Below, one piece after another: positions 23,269-31,518 of a DNA stretch of 34,223 nucleotides. The position numbers were made by a program, and so were the translations under genes. Under the pieces are notes generated by a model. It had not been told where the DNA came from. It worked only from the letters and a program-made list of their open reading frames with translations, and searched no databases. Position 1 is the first letter of the stretch, and each line of letters starts with the position of its first letter. This DNA is from Flavobacteriaceae bacterium (GTDB taxonomy: Bacteria; Bacteroidota; Bacteroidia; Flavobacteriales; Flavobacteriaceae), in the NCBI GenBank assembly GCA_027081505.1, contig JALWKK010000099.1, positions 1 through 34,223 of the forward strand, given 5' to 3'.

Positions 23269-24629
23269 TAAAATTTTAAAATCTTTTTTATCATTGAAAG
23301 TTTTTTAGCCGTATGTGGATAGTATTTTAAATTTAGTTCTGTCCAAGTAGGTTTATCCAACACACTTTTGTAATGGCTAAAAGTCTTAAAGCCGGCTTCG
23401 CCGTGGTAATTTCCTATGCCACTTGCTCCCACACCGCCAAATGGAAGATTGGGGTTTGTAATATGCATTACCGCTTCATTTACAGCTCCACCACCAAAGG
23501 ATAATTGATGTAGTACTTGTTTAATTTCATTTTTATTTTTTGAAAAAACATAACATGAAAGAGGCTTCGGAAGTTTAGATACCTGTTTGATTGCTTCCGG
23601 TAACGAATCATAGGATAAAACGGGTAAAATGGGACCGAAGATTTCGTCTTGCATAACCTTGTCTTCAAAGGTTACTTGATGCATTACAGTAGGTTGAAAA
23701 ATACGGTTGTCAGCATCTATTGTACCTCCAAAATATATCTTTTCGGGTTGAAGAAGTTGTACTAATCGAGAAAGATTTTTCTCATTGATTATTTGCACAT
23801 AGTTTCCATTTTCGACTGTAAAATGTTCTTTTTTAATTTCGTTTACAACCTGTTTTAAAAACTCTTTTTCTATACTTTTATGTACCATTACATAGTCCGG
23901 AGCTATACACGTTTGTCCGGCATTTAAAAACTTAGCCCATACCAATCGTTTTACCGTCATTTTTAAGTTTGCAGATTTTGTTACAAATGCAGGGCTTTTT
24001 CCGCCCAACTCCAATGTTACGGGAGTGATATTTTTTGCAGCCGCTTGGTAAACAATTTTCCCTACTTGCGTGCTTCCGGTAAAAAATATTTTATCAAATT
24101 TTTGTTTTAGTAATTCACTAGTTTCCGTAATACCGCCTTCGACAACGGTAAAAAATTCCTTAGGAAAATTTGTATTAATAAGACTTGCCAATACGGCACT
24201 GGTTTCAGAAGGTATCTCGCTGGGTTTTAAAATAACTGTATTTCCGGCAGCAATGGCGGCAATTGCCGGTGCAAGTGATAATTGGTAAGGGTAGTTCCAA
24301 GCTCCTATTACCAAACACACACCGAGAGGTTCCGGAATAATGTAGCTTTTTGCCGGAAAATTTAAAAAATTGGTTTTTACACGTTTGATTTCAGCCCATT
24401 TTTTTACACATTTTTTTGCTTGTTTTATATCATGGTATAGCAAGGCCAATTCGGTAGTAAATGTATCAAATTCCGATTTTTTAAAATCGGAATAAATGGC
24501 TTCAAAAAGTGCCTTTTCATTATTTTTTAGAATACGCTCTAATTTAATTAGCTGTTCTTTTCTAAAAGAAATATCTTTTGTGGTGTGTGTGTTAAAAAAT
24601 TGTTTTTGTTTTTCGACCAGCAATTGCAT
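23268..24629 (-). CDS. Aldehyde dehydrogenase, ALDH3-like
   Basis: This 453-residue NAD(P)-dependent enzyme oxidises aldehydes to carboxylic acids. The catalytic Cys241 lies in NAGQTCIAPDYVMV and the general base Glu207 in TLELGGKSP. The cofactor-binding 'FFTGSTQVGK', 'GAWNYPYQLSLAPAIAAIAA' (parts) and 'GNTVILKPSE' are present. 'NLPFGGVGASGIGNYHG' and 'FSHYKSVL' near the end are typical of the short ALDH3 group (fatty and aromatic aldehydes, YwdH-like). The substrate is not known. It is the first gene of the unit leading to the small membrane protein and fdhD. A one-mismatch -7 box (TATCTTTA, 24654-24661 on the minus strand) is 24 bases upstream. Confidence 0.93.
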   Translation of the reverse strand: MQLLVEKQKQFFNTHTTKDISFRKEQLIKLERILKNNEKALFEAIYSDFKKSEFDTFTTELALLYHDIKQAKKCVKKWAEIKRVKTNFLNFPAKSYIIPEPLGVCLVIGAWNYPYQLSLAPAIAAIAAGNTVILKPSEIPSETSAVLASLINTNFPKEFFTVVEGGITETSELLKQKFDKIFFTGSTQVGKIVYQAAAKNITPVTLELGGKSPAFVTKSANLKMTVKRLVWAKFLNAGQTCIAPDYVMVHKSIEKEFLKQVVNEIKKEHFTVENGNYVQIINEKNLSRLVQLLQPEKIYFGGTIDADNRIFQPTVMHQVTFEDKVMQDEIFGPILPVLSYDSLPEAIKQVSKLPKPLSCYVFSKNKNEIKQVLHQLSFGGGAVNEAVMHITNPNLPFGGVGASGIGNYHGEAGFKTFSHYKSVLDKPTWTELNLKYYPHTAKKLSMIKKILKF

Positions 24630-24661
24630 TGCCTATAATTTAAAATAACTTGCTAAAGATA

Positions 24662-24973
24662 CTAATTCATAAACAAACAGTCTATAAAATCTGTAAGGAT
24701 GTGTAAAATTAATCCTACTGCAATAATTCGGGTTTTCTTACTTAAAACCAAAATGATATATCCCAAAAACGCCCAATAGGAATGTAACGGGTGAAAATTA
24801 ATACTGCATCGATTGGGGTCAAAAACGGGAATAGCTAATAGGTGGTCTAAATCTATAAACATTGTCGTTATCATAATGAGCCAAGCTCTTTCCCACTTAT
24901 TTCTAAAGAAAAGCCAAGCGATTATTCCGGGAAATAAAAAATGTAAAGAGTAATGTACAATGGGCTGAAACAT
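24662..24973 (-). CDS. DUF6122-like small membrane protein
   Basis: The 103-residue protein has about three hydrophobic segments and conserved polar residues: 'MFQPIVHYSLHFLFPG' at the N-terminus, 'MFIDLDHLLAIPVFDP' in the middle, 'NFHPLHSYWAFLGYI' and 'LHILTDFIDCLF' at the end. The spread of His and Asp within or next to membrane helices (HYSLH, DLDH, HPLHS, HxxxDFID) resembles membrane-bound metal-dependent hydrolases of the YdjM/DUF457 type. I recall the domain name DUF6122 for this size and pattern. Enzymatic activity has not been shown to my knowledge. The ATG directly follows the TAA of the upstream gene with no gap, so it is coupled to it. Confidence 0.7.
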   Translation of the reverse strand: MFQPIVHYSLHFLFPGIIAWLFFRNKWERAWLIMITTMFIDLDHLLAIPVFDPNRCSINFHPLHSYWAFLGYIILVLSKKTRIIAVGLILHILTDFIDCLFMN

Positions 24974-25756
24974 TTACCCTTTGTCTCTATTTAGGACTTT
25001 ATATTCTTCATAACAAGAGCTTATGGCATCTAAAATTTGCAGATCGTTTGCTGTTTTTATAAAGTCTTTTGAGTAGTTACATTGATTTAAAATTTCGTCG
25101 ATATCGGGTTTTTCAAGTTGTAAAACCATCATTAATGTTTCTCTATCAAACTTGGATTGTAATAAATTTCTAATCTCATCATCTTCTTTCATTTGTCGTA
25201 GTTTGCGCATTTCTTTAGGTTTTTTTCCAAATATATTATACAGAAAATCTGCCGGATTAAAAATTGCACTTAGAACCCTATTTACGGCTCCCGGTTTTTT
25301 ATGTCCTCCTTCATAACCGGCTCCTACTCCGGCAATTCGATAACGATAATTATCGTAAATAGGAATAAGACGCGCATCTACCTCTACATAGCCTGTAAGC
25401 TGTACTTCTTTTACTACTACTTCTTCAAGAGCAATGCCCAGCTCTGTCATTTTAATTTTAATATCGCCATATTTTAGCCAGTCGTTAGAAACTCTTACTC
25501 GAATAGATTTAAAACCTAAATAAGAAAAATACAAGGTGTCGTTTACCGAAGCTTTAATCTTAAAAAAACCTTCTGCATCTGTTGTTGCTCCTCTTACAGT
25601 ATTGAGGTTAACAATATTTACGTTTTCCAACGGCTTGTCTGTTGCGTCATTTAGCACATGACCTTCTATTAGAACAGGTTTTTGAGCATCTTGAGCAATG
25701 CTAGTTACTGTGAAGAGTAGTGTGATAACTAATATTAACGTAATATACTTTTTCAT
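24974..25756 (-). CDS. CarboxypepD_reg-like domain exported protein
   Basis: This 260-residue protein has a type I signal peptide (about 1-21, cleavage near SIAQD). A CarboxypepD_reg-like beta-sandwich follows (about 27-110), with 'GHVLNDATDKPLENVNI', 'GATTDAEGFFKI' and 'LYFSYLGFKSIRV', the start found in SusC/TonB-dependent receptors. After 'ALEEVVVKEVQLTGYVEV' there is no plug or barrel. A charged C-terminal region of about 140 residues follows, with no recognised fold. It is predicted periplasmic; its role is unknown. The downstream DUF6122-like gene abuts its stop. A one-mismatch -7 box (TATTTTTA on the minus strand, 25765-25772) is 8 bases before the ATG. Confidence 0.82.
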   Translation of the reverse strand: MKKYITLILVITLLFTVTSIAQDAQKPVLIEGHVLNDATDKPLENVNIVNLNTVRGATTDAEGFFKIKASVNDTLYFSYLGFKSIRVRVSNDWLKYGDIKIKMTELGIALEEVVVKEVQLTGYVEVDARLIPIYDNYRYRIAGVGAGYEGGHKKPGAVNRVLSAIFNPADFLYNIFGKKPKEMRKLRQMKEDDEIRNLLQSKFDRETLMMVLQLEKPDIDEILNQCNYSKDFIKTANDLQILDAISSCYEEYKVLNRDKG

Positions 25757-25830
25757 AACAGGTCGTAAAAATACTAAAACTAAGGGAAAACTGTGCCAAA
25801 ATTTTCATAATCCACCAAAATAATAGGATT

Positions 25831-25961
25831 TAATACCGAATACGAATTCAATATAGTTCAATTTCAAGTTTTCTCATTAAACTATTTTCATTCTGTAACG
25901 GCATTAACCATTCTAAAATTTAAAATAGTTTCGTACTATTTTATATTAAGGATAGGTATTA
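25831..25961. repeat. Interspersed palindromic repeat, copy A
   Basis: This 131-bp element begins TAATACC and ends GGTATTA (7-bp terminal inverted repeats). Blocks shared with copy B (31519-31625) in the same order are TAATACCGA, TTCAATATAGT, AACTATTTTCA, CGG(T/C)ATTA, ACTATTTTATATT and GGTAT. It lies in a gene-free gap, about 160 bases upstream of a dead transposase. It looks like a small non-coding mobile or palindromic element with no coding capacity. Confidence 0.6.
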
Positions 25962-26118
25962 CTTACAAAGCTATTTTTAAAAAATATTTGGTAATACTAA
26001 AATTTTTGTGGTTAAATTTACACAAAAAATAAAAATATAGAATTCATAGATTTTTTAAGAGAGATATTGGGTATCACGAAAAGTAAGCAACAAGAAATCT
26101 TTTATAATTTTGTTATAA

Positions 26119-26460
26119 CATAATCTGTTTACAGCAAAAGTTTGGTTAGTAAGAGAAAACTTTAAGTCGCTTTTTACAACCAAAGATGATGTAAAATTAC
26201 AATATGAATTTTGGAAAGAAAATGCACAGTCTTATTCCATAAAAGCGATAAATAGTGTAATAAAAACTTTTGATAGACATATAACCGGAATTATTAATGC
26301 AATAACAACAAAATCATCAAGTGCGAAACATGAAAATATGAACGAAAAAAAACAAGCAGTAATAGCAAAAGCATGAGGATTTATTAATTTTGATAGATTT
26401 AGAATAAATGTCCTTTTTTATTTCGGAAAACAAAATATCAAACTACAAAATATTTACTAA
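26119..26460 (+). pseudogene. Transposase remnant, C-terminal part (ISL3/ISAon1-like)
   Basis: One frame reads HNLFTAKVWLVRENFKSLFT..., then 'FWKENAQSYSIKAINSVIK', 'TFDRHITGIINAITTKSSS', 'AKHENMNEKKQAVIAKA', an in-frame TGA at 26374-26376, then 'GFINFDRFRINVLFYFGKQ' and TAA at 26458-26460. This is the C-terminal end of an ISL3-like transposase of the type called ISAon1 in Bacteroidota; the TGA replaces the Arg expected before GF. Upstream, a stretch in another frame (26032-26123, 'FIDFLREILGITKSKQQEI') may be a second decayed piece, but I cannot place it. No complete IS ends were found. The element is dead and truncated. Confidence 0.75.
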
Positions 26461-26520
26461 AGCTGAAAATAAAATAAAAGAAAAAACGATAAAAAAATCT
26501 AACGACCGAAACCTTGTTTA

Positions 26521-27528
26521 ATGAATACGCCTCTTGTTTCGATTATAACACCATTTAAAAATACAGAGAAGTTTTTACCCGAATGCTTAGATTCTATCAT
26601 TCAACAAAGTTATTCAAATTGGGAACTTATTTTAGTAAACGACCATTCTGTAGATTCTAGTCTTTTAATTGCTGAAAAATACGCTAAAAAAGACAACCGA
26701 ATTAAACTTTACAATAACAAGGGAAAAGGCATTATCGCTGCATTGCAACTAGCCTTTACCAAAAGTAACGGAACCTATATCACACGTATGGACAGTGATG
26801 ATATTATGTTACACAACAAGCTTGAAGTATTGTTAAAAAATTTACTCCAATACGGTAAAAGCCATATTGCTTTGGGATTGGTAAAATACTTTAGCCAAAA
26901 ACCTATTAGCGACGGATATAAAAAATATGAATTGTGGTTAAACAATCTTACCAAAAAAGGGATTAATTTTACCGAAATTTACAAAGAGTGCGTTATTCCT
27001 TCACCTTGTTGGATGATTCATCGCGACGATTTTAAAAAAGCAGGAGGATTTTCAGCAAACCGATATCCGGAAGATTATGATTTAACTTTTAGATTGTACG
27101 AACAAAAATTTAAAATCATACCTTGTAAAACCGTTCTTCATAAATGGCGCGATTACAGTACACGTTCGTCTCGAATTAAAGCTGAATATTCGCAACGTTC
27201 TTTATTGGAAATTAGAATAGATTATTTTATAAAATTAGATTACAACCCAAAACGTCACTTAGTAATTTGGGGAGCCGGTGACAAAGGAAAATTTATTGCT
27301 AAAAAGCTAATTGCCAATAAAATAAATTTTAACTGGATTTGTAACAATCCAAACAAAATAGGAAAAAAAATATATGAGCAACCCTTGTTTCATTTTAATT
27401 ATTTAAAAACATTAAAACAACCGCAGAGTATTGTAACCGTAGCCAATACAGTTGCTCAAAAAGAAATTAAAAACTATTTTAATAAAGAAAAACAATTCCC
27501 GTTAAAGGATTATTTTTTCTTTTGTTGA
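26521..27528 (+). CDS. Family 2 glycosyltransferase with C-terminal Rossmann-like domain
   Basis: This 335-residue protein has a GT-A fold glycosyltransferase domain (about 1-235) that starts 'PLVSIITPFKNTEKFL'. It carries the metal/nucleotide motif MDSDDIM (Asp91, Asp93, Asp94) and a later 'RYPEDYDLTFRLYEQ' that supplies the catalytic acidic residues of GT2 enzymes. It has no membrane helix. The last 90 residues begin 'HLVIWGAGDKGKFIAKKLI' (GxGxxG at 251-256) and form a small dinucleotide-binding-like domain. The sugar donor and acceptor are unknown. It stands 60 bases after the transposase remnant with no clear promoter box, and the next gene has its own strong promoter. Confidence 0.88.
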   Translation: MNTPLVSIITPFKNTEKFLPECLDSIIQQSYSNWELILVNDHSVDSSLLIAEKYAKKDNRIKLYNNKGKGIIAALQLAFTKSNGTYITRMDSDDIMLHNKLEVLLKNLLQYGKSHIALGLVKYFSQKPISDGYKKYELWLNNLTKKGINFTEIYKECVIPSPCWMIHRDDFKKAGGFSANRYPEDYDLTFRLYEQKFKIIPCKTVLHKWRDYSTRSSRIKAEYSQRSLLEIRIDYFIKLDYNPKRHLVIWGAGDKGKFIAKKLIANKINFNWICNNPNKIGKKIYEQPLFHFNYLKTLKQPQSIVTVANTVAQKEIKNYFNKEKQFPLKDYFFFC

Positions 27529-27556
27529 ATATAATGAAAGCATTTTTTTATCTTTG
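27525..27556 (+). promoter_or_regulatory. Bacteroidota promoter (TTG-N21-TATCTTTG) for the BatA-like operon
   Basis: TTG at 27525-27527 and TATCTTTG at 27549-27556 match both parts of the Bacteroidota/flavobacterial consensus with a 21-base spacer. The -7 box ends 16 bases before the ATG at 27573. This is the clearest promoter in the window; its -33 part overlaps the last codon and stop of the glycosyltransferase. Confidence 0.7.
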
Positions 27557-27572
27557 CACAATCTTATAAGCA

Positions 27573-29498
27573 ATGCAGTTTAAACATCCCGAAATTCTAT
27601 ACGCATTATTTTTACTGCTTATCCCTATTTTTATTCATCTTTTTCAATTAAGACGCTTTAAAAAAGTAGCCTTTACAAATGTTGCTTTTTTAAAAAAAGT
27701 AACCATTGAAACCCGAAAAAGTAATCGCTTAAAAAAATGGCTTACTTTACTACTGAGATTGCTTGCCTTAGCGAGTATTATTTTAGCATTTGCACAACCT
27801 TTTCTTGCTTCAAAAACCGCATTAAACTCGAAACAAGAAACCGTTATTTACATCGATAATTCATTTAGTATGCAAGCGAAAGGGCAACACGGTGTTATTT
27901 TAAAACAAGCCCTTCAGCAACTTTACAATACACCTATAAAAACCAGGCGCTTTAGTTGGTTTACCAACAACCATACAAAAAGAAACAGTACGCTTTTAGA
28001 TTTTAAAGAAGATATATTAAAAACAGGCTATTCATACCAACAATTACCTTTGCAACAAGTACTCCTTAAAGCAAAACAATTATTTACCAAAGATGAAACA
28101 TCAATTAAACGACTGGTTTTAATTTCCGATTTTCAAATAATAGACGAGTTTCCTAAAGTACCCGAAAACATAACAGTTTATGCTATTCAATTAAAGCCGA
28201 TAAGCAATCAAAATATCAGCATCGACACCTTATTTGTTGAAGCAAAATCTTCAGACAAGTTAAAATTAAGAGCAGTACTAAGTGCGCAGAAAAACAGTGA
28301 TGAAATCATTCCTGTTTCGGTTTACAACAATGACAAGCTACTTGCAAAATCTTCGGTTACGTTTGCAAACGAAACGACTCAAGGCATCGAATTTGAAATA
28401 GACAACAACACGTCGATTAACGGAAAAATACAAATTAACGAGCCTACTATTTTATATGACAATGATTTGTATTTTTCGATTTCAAAACCCGAAAAAATAA
28501 ACGTTTTAGCAATTAATCAAGCAAACGGAAATTTTTTAAATCGAATATTTACCCCTGAAGAATTTAATTTTACTCAACAATCGTATTCAAATTTAGATTA
28601 TAATCTTATCGAATCGCAGCACTTTATTATTCTAAACGAGTTAGAAACCATTCCTGTTGCATTGCAAAATAGCTTGGTCTCTTTTTCTGAAAAAGGAGGA
28701 AGCATTTTTAATATTCCTTCACAAAACAGCACTATTACAACTTACAACAGCTTGCTTTTAAAGTTGAAGATGCCTGTTTTTTCTGAAAAAATTGTTCAAG
28801 AAAGAAAAATCACTAAAATCGAGTTTAATCACCCGGTATATAGAAATGTCTTTGAAAAACAAATAACCAATTTTCAATATCCGAAAGTGCAATCATTTTA
28901 TAAGACAACTAACGGTAATTCTACATTACTTCGTTTTGAAGACAATGCGCCTTTTATTATTAATAATGCTTCGGTTTATAGCAGTACAGCAGCTTTTAAT
29001 CAAGAAAACAGCAATTTTAAAAATTCGCCTTTAATTGTCCCGACACTTTATAATATTGCCAAACAGAGCATTGCACTGCCACAACTTTATTATTTAATTG
29101 GTGAAGAAAATACATTTACTATTTCTACACAAGTAACAAAAGACCAGGTAGTAACAATAAAAGATAGTACATCATCTTTTATTCCGCTTCAAAAAAGCAA
29201 ATTAAATAAAGTATTTGTCACAACGAATGATATTCCTGAAAAAGCTAATAATTACAGTGTTTATAAAGACACCGAAGTGCTTCAGACCATTAGTTACAAT
29301 TACCCAAGAGATGAAAGCAATTTGATCTACCAAGATATTTCTCAGTGGGAGAACGTTAAACCCTTTACTTCAGTAACAAAATTATTTTCTGAAATAACCG
29401 GTCAAAATACCATCATTCAATTATGGAAATGGTTTGTTATGGCAGCATTACTATTTTTACTTTTAGAAATGTTGGTTTTAAAATTTTTTAAGCAATGA
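27573..29498 (+). CDS. BatA-like membrane protein with von Willebrand factor A-type domain
   Basis: The 641-residue protein has the N-terminal BatA domain, with a first membrane helix (about 7-25, 'ILYALFLLLIPIFIHLF'), 'RRFKKVAFTNVAFLKKV' and a second helix (about 57-77). A VWA-like domain then begins 'VIYIDNSFSM', holding the MIDAS motif Asp95-x-Ser97-x-Ser99. A long beta-rich periplasmic part follows, and a last helix near 618-637 ('WFVMAALLFLLLEMLVL'). In this phylum such proteins resemble the Bat (aerotolerance) group, but no MoxR ATPase or other bat genes lie here, so it is a stand-alone homologue of unknown function. It overlaps the next gene by 4 bases (ATGA) and heads an operon from the promoter at 27525-27556. 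Confidence 0.88.
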   Translation: MQFKHPEILYALFLLLIPIFIHLFQLRRFKKVAFTNVAFLKKVTIETRKSNRLKKWLTLLLRLLALASIILAFAQPFLASKTALNSKQETVIYIDNSFSMQAKGQHGVILKQALQQLYNTPIKTRRFSWFTNNHTKRNSTLLDFKEDILKTGYSYQQLPLQQVLLKAKQLFTKDETSIKRLVLISDFQIIDEFPKVPENITVYAIQLKPISNQNISIDTLFVEAKSSDKLKLRAVLSAQKNSDEIIPVSVYNNDKLLAKSSVTFANETTQGIEFEIDNNTSINGKIQINEPTILYDNDLYFSISKPEKINVLAINQANGNFLNRIFTPEEFNFTQQSYSNLDYNLIESQHFIILNELETIPVALQNSLVSFSEKGGSIFNIPSQNSTITTYNSLLLKLKMPVFSEKIVQERKITKIEFNHPVYRNVFEKQITNFQYPKVQSFYKTTNGNSTLLRFEDNAPFIINNASVYSSTAAFNQENSNFKNSPLIVPTLYNIAKQSIALPQLYYLIGEENTFTISTQVTKDQVVTIKDSTSSFIPLQKSKLNKVFVTTNDIPEKANNYSVYKDTEVLQTISYNYPRDESNLIYQDISQWENVKPFTSVTKLFSEITGQNTIIQLWKWFVMAALLFLLLEMLVLKFFKQ

Positions 29499-30754
29499 AT
29501 TATTTAATCAAAAAAGCAACTATTATAGACCCCGATAGTAAGCACCACTATAAGGTTTGTGATGTTTTAATAAAAAATGGGTTAATTTTAAAAATAGCTT
29601 CAAAAATTGACAACACAAATGGATTTAAAGAAATTAATTTACCCGATTTACACATTTCACAAGGTTGGTTTGACTCTAGTGTAAGCTTTGGTGAACCCGG
29701 TTTTGAAGAAAGAGAAACCATCGAAAACGGGTTGCTTGTCGCTGCCAAAAGCGGTTTTACGCACATTTGTGTAAACACAAACACAAATCCCGTACCCGAT
29801 TCTAAATCAAATATCGAATTTATTAAAAACAAGGCAAAGAACAATGCTGTTACCCTCTACCCTACCGGTGCTTTAACGATTAACAGCGAAGGAGATCATT
29901 TGGCAGAACTCTATGATATGAAATCTCACGGTGCTGCTAGTTTTTACGATTATAAAAAACCGGTTTCGCAACCAAATCTTTTAAAAATTGCCTTACAATA
30001 TTGCCAAACTTTTAATGGTTTGGTACAATCCTATCCTACTGATGATTCTATATCCGGAAAAGCACAAGTTAATGAAGGAGTTGTTTCTACTAAATTAGGA
30101 TTAAAAGGTATCCCTGCTATTGCTGAAGAATTACAAATAGCTCGCGATTTATATATTTTGGAATATACCGGCGGAAGACTGCATATTCCTACTATTTCTA
30201 CAAAGAAAAGTATTGAGCTTGTTAAAAAAGCAAAAAACAAAGGGCTAAATGTAACCTGTAGTGTTTCTATAAACAACCTTTGTTTAACCGATGAGGCATT
30301 ACAAGAATTTAATACCAACTTTAAATTAAAACCTCCACTACGTTCTAAAAAAGATTTAAAAGCCCTGTTAAAAGCCTTAAAAGAAGGAACAATAGATGGT
30401 GTTACAAGCGATCATAACCCGATAGACATCGATCATAAAAAAGTTGCGTTTGAACATGCTTTGTATGGTAGTATTGGGCTTGAAAGTTGCTTTGGCGCAT
30501 TACAAAAATTAGTATCGTTAGAGGAGGCTATTGCTGCACTTACACGGTTAAAAGAAACTTTTGGAATTAAACAACAAACACTTACTGAAGGAAACATAGC
30601 AGACATTACGTTATTTACCCCAAGTAAAGAATGGAAATTTACTGAAGAACATATCACATCTACTTCAAAAAATGCAGCACTCCTTGGTGAGAAATTAAAA
30701 GGAAAAGTATATGGAATTTTAGCAAACAAAAAACTAATTTTAAATGAAGAATAA
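29495..30754 (+). CDS. Dihydroorotase-like amidohydrolase, probably catalytically inactive
   Basis: This 419-residue amidohydrolase-fold protein resembles dihydroorotase, which closes carbamoyl-aspartate to dihydroorotate. The first beta strand, where active enzymes read D-x-H-x-H-x-R-E-P-G, here reads DSSVSFGEPG (60-69). Both metal-binding His are Ser62 and Ser64, and the substrate Arg is Gly66. The later His sites also seem lost (QSYPTDD near 178-184; LHIPTIS with Thr233). The Asp of the family motif survives as TSDHNPID (Asp306). The whole protein is otherwise intact and well formed, as in the PyrC'-type non-catalytic partners of aspartate transcarbamoylase. Pyrimidine genes are absent nearby. 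It overlaps the BatA-like gene by 4 bases and the next gene by 11. Confidence 0.88.
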   Translation: MNYLIKKATIIDPDSKHHYKVCDVLIKNGLILKIASKIDNTNGFKEINLPDLHISQGWFDSSVSFGEPGFEERETIENGLLVAAKSGFTHICVNTNTNPVPDSKSNIEFIKNKAKNNAVTLYPTGALTINSEGDHLAELYDMKSHGAASFYDYKKPVSQPNLLKIALQYCQTFNGLVQSYPTDDSISGKAQVNEGVVSTKLGLKGIPAIAEELQIARDLYILEYTGGRLHIPTISTKKSIELVKKAKNKGLNVTCSVSINNLCLTDEALQEFNTNFKLKPPLRSKKDLKALLKALKEGTIDGVTSDHNPIDIDHKKVAFEHALYGSIGLESCFGALQKLVSLEEAIAALTRLKETFGIKQQTLTEGNIADITLFTPSKEWKFTEEHITSTSKNAALLGEKLKGKVYGILANKKLILNEE

Positions 30755-31061
30755 ACAAGAAAAAACCTATGCGCTTATAGCATATTTAACGTTTATAGGA
30801 TTGATTGTTGCTTATTTTCTTAACAAAGATAAAAAATACGCTTTTGTAACCTATCATATTAAAAACATGTTTGGTCTGGTAATTATTTTATTTATTTCAC
30901 AACTGTTACAAACCCTTAGCGATCCCAGATTGGGTGAGGTTATTTGGTTACTCGCTTTTACCCTTTGGTCTTTTTCTATTGCAACCATCATTTTTAATAT
31001 GAAGAAAACAATACCTTGGCTTAGCGATAAATTTCAGCAATGGTTTACTTTTTTAGATTAA
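30744..31061 (+). CDS. Tic20/DUF4870-like small membrane protein
   Basis: The 105-residue protein has three hydrophobic helices: 'YALIAYLTFIGLIVAYFL', 'NMFGLVIILFISQLL' and 'VIWLLAFTLWSFSIATIIF'. It also has the family points FVTYHIKNMFGL and a final 'WLSDKFQQWF'. Flavobacterial homologues are often labelled import component protein from weak likeness to chloroplast Tic20, but no transport role is shown. The ATG lies inside the last codons of the dihydroorotase-like gene (11-base overlap), so it is translationally coupled. A paralogue follows 42 bases downstream (31104-31432), which is frameshifted. Confidence 0.8.
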   Translation: MKNKQEKTYALIAYLTFIGLIVAYFLNKDKKYAFVTYHIKNMFGLVIILFISQLLQTLSDPRLGEVIWLLAFTLWSFSIATIIFNMKKTIPWLSDKFQQWFTFLD

Positions 31062-31103
31062 TCTTTGTAAATTGATAGCCTAATAATAACAAAAAATTAA
31101 AAA

Positions 31104-31432
31104 ATGTCACAAGATTCTTCAAACAACGGAAAAACAGTGGCTATTATTTCTTACCTAACATTAATAGGTTGGATAGTAGCATTAATAATGAATAACAATA
31201 ATAAATCAGAATTAGGTTCATTTCATATTAGGCAAATGCTTGGAGTTTTAATTGTAGCTGTTTTATTAAGCTTTGCCGGATCATTATCGGGAAGCGCTAC
31301 ATTTCTATGATTTTCTCAGGATTAAGTTTTGTAATTTGGCTTATAGGTTTTATTGGCGCAGTACAAGGCTCTAAAAAACCCATTCCTGTAATTGGTGATT
31401 ATTTTCAAGATTGGTTTAAAGGAATTGGATAA
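31104..31432 (+). pseudogene. Second Tic20/DUF4870-like gene, split by a frameshift
   Basis: This is a tandem paralogue of the preceding gene. The first part (31104-31310, 68 residues) has 'AIISYLTLIGWIVALIM' and 'FHIRQMLGVLIVAVLL' and stops at TGA (31308-31310). The rest continues in the -1 frame from an ATG at 31307 to the TAA at 31430-31432 ('GLSFVIWLIGFIGAVQGSKK', then 'VIGDYFQDWFKGIG'). Together the parts match the paralogue end to end (YHIKNM/FHIRQM; SDKFQQWF/GDYFQDWF). Loss of one base or gain of two near 31300-31308 explains it. There is no slippery heptamer. An ATGA overlap could let ribosomes restart, so a two-chain protein is possible. A sequencing error is the third option. Confidence 0.75.
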
Positions 31433-31518
31433 TTTTTTTTCAATTTCACTTTAAACAGCAGGGATTTTGGCATCTTTATTGTTATTCATATAATACCTAT
31501 ATAAGCAATAATGAAACA

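Noticed and set aside
27573-29498. Classical bat aerotolerance operon
   Set aside because: No MoxR, BatB, BatC or BatD genes are adjacent; only a BatA-like domain architecture is present.
31295-31312. Programmed -1 frameshift in the second Tic20-like gene
   Set aside because: No X-XXY-YYZ slippery heptamer is in phase before the stop, so a mutation, a read error or stop-start coupling is more likely.
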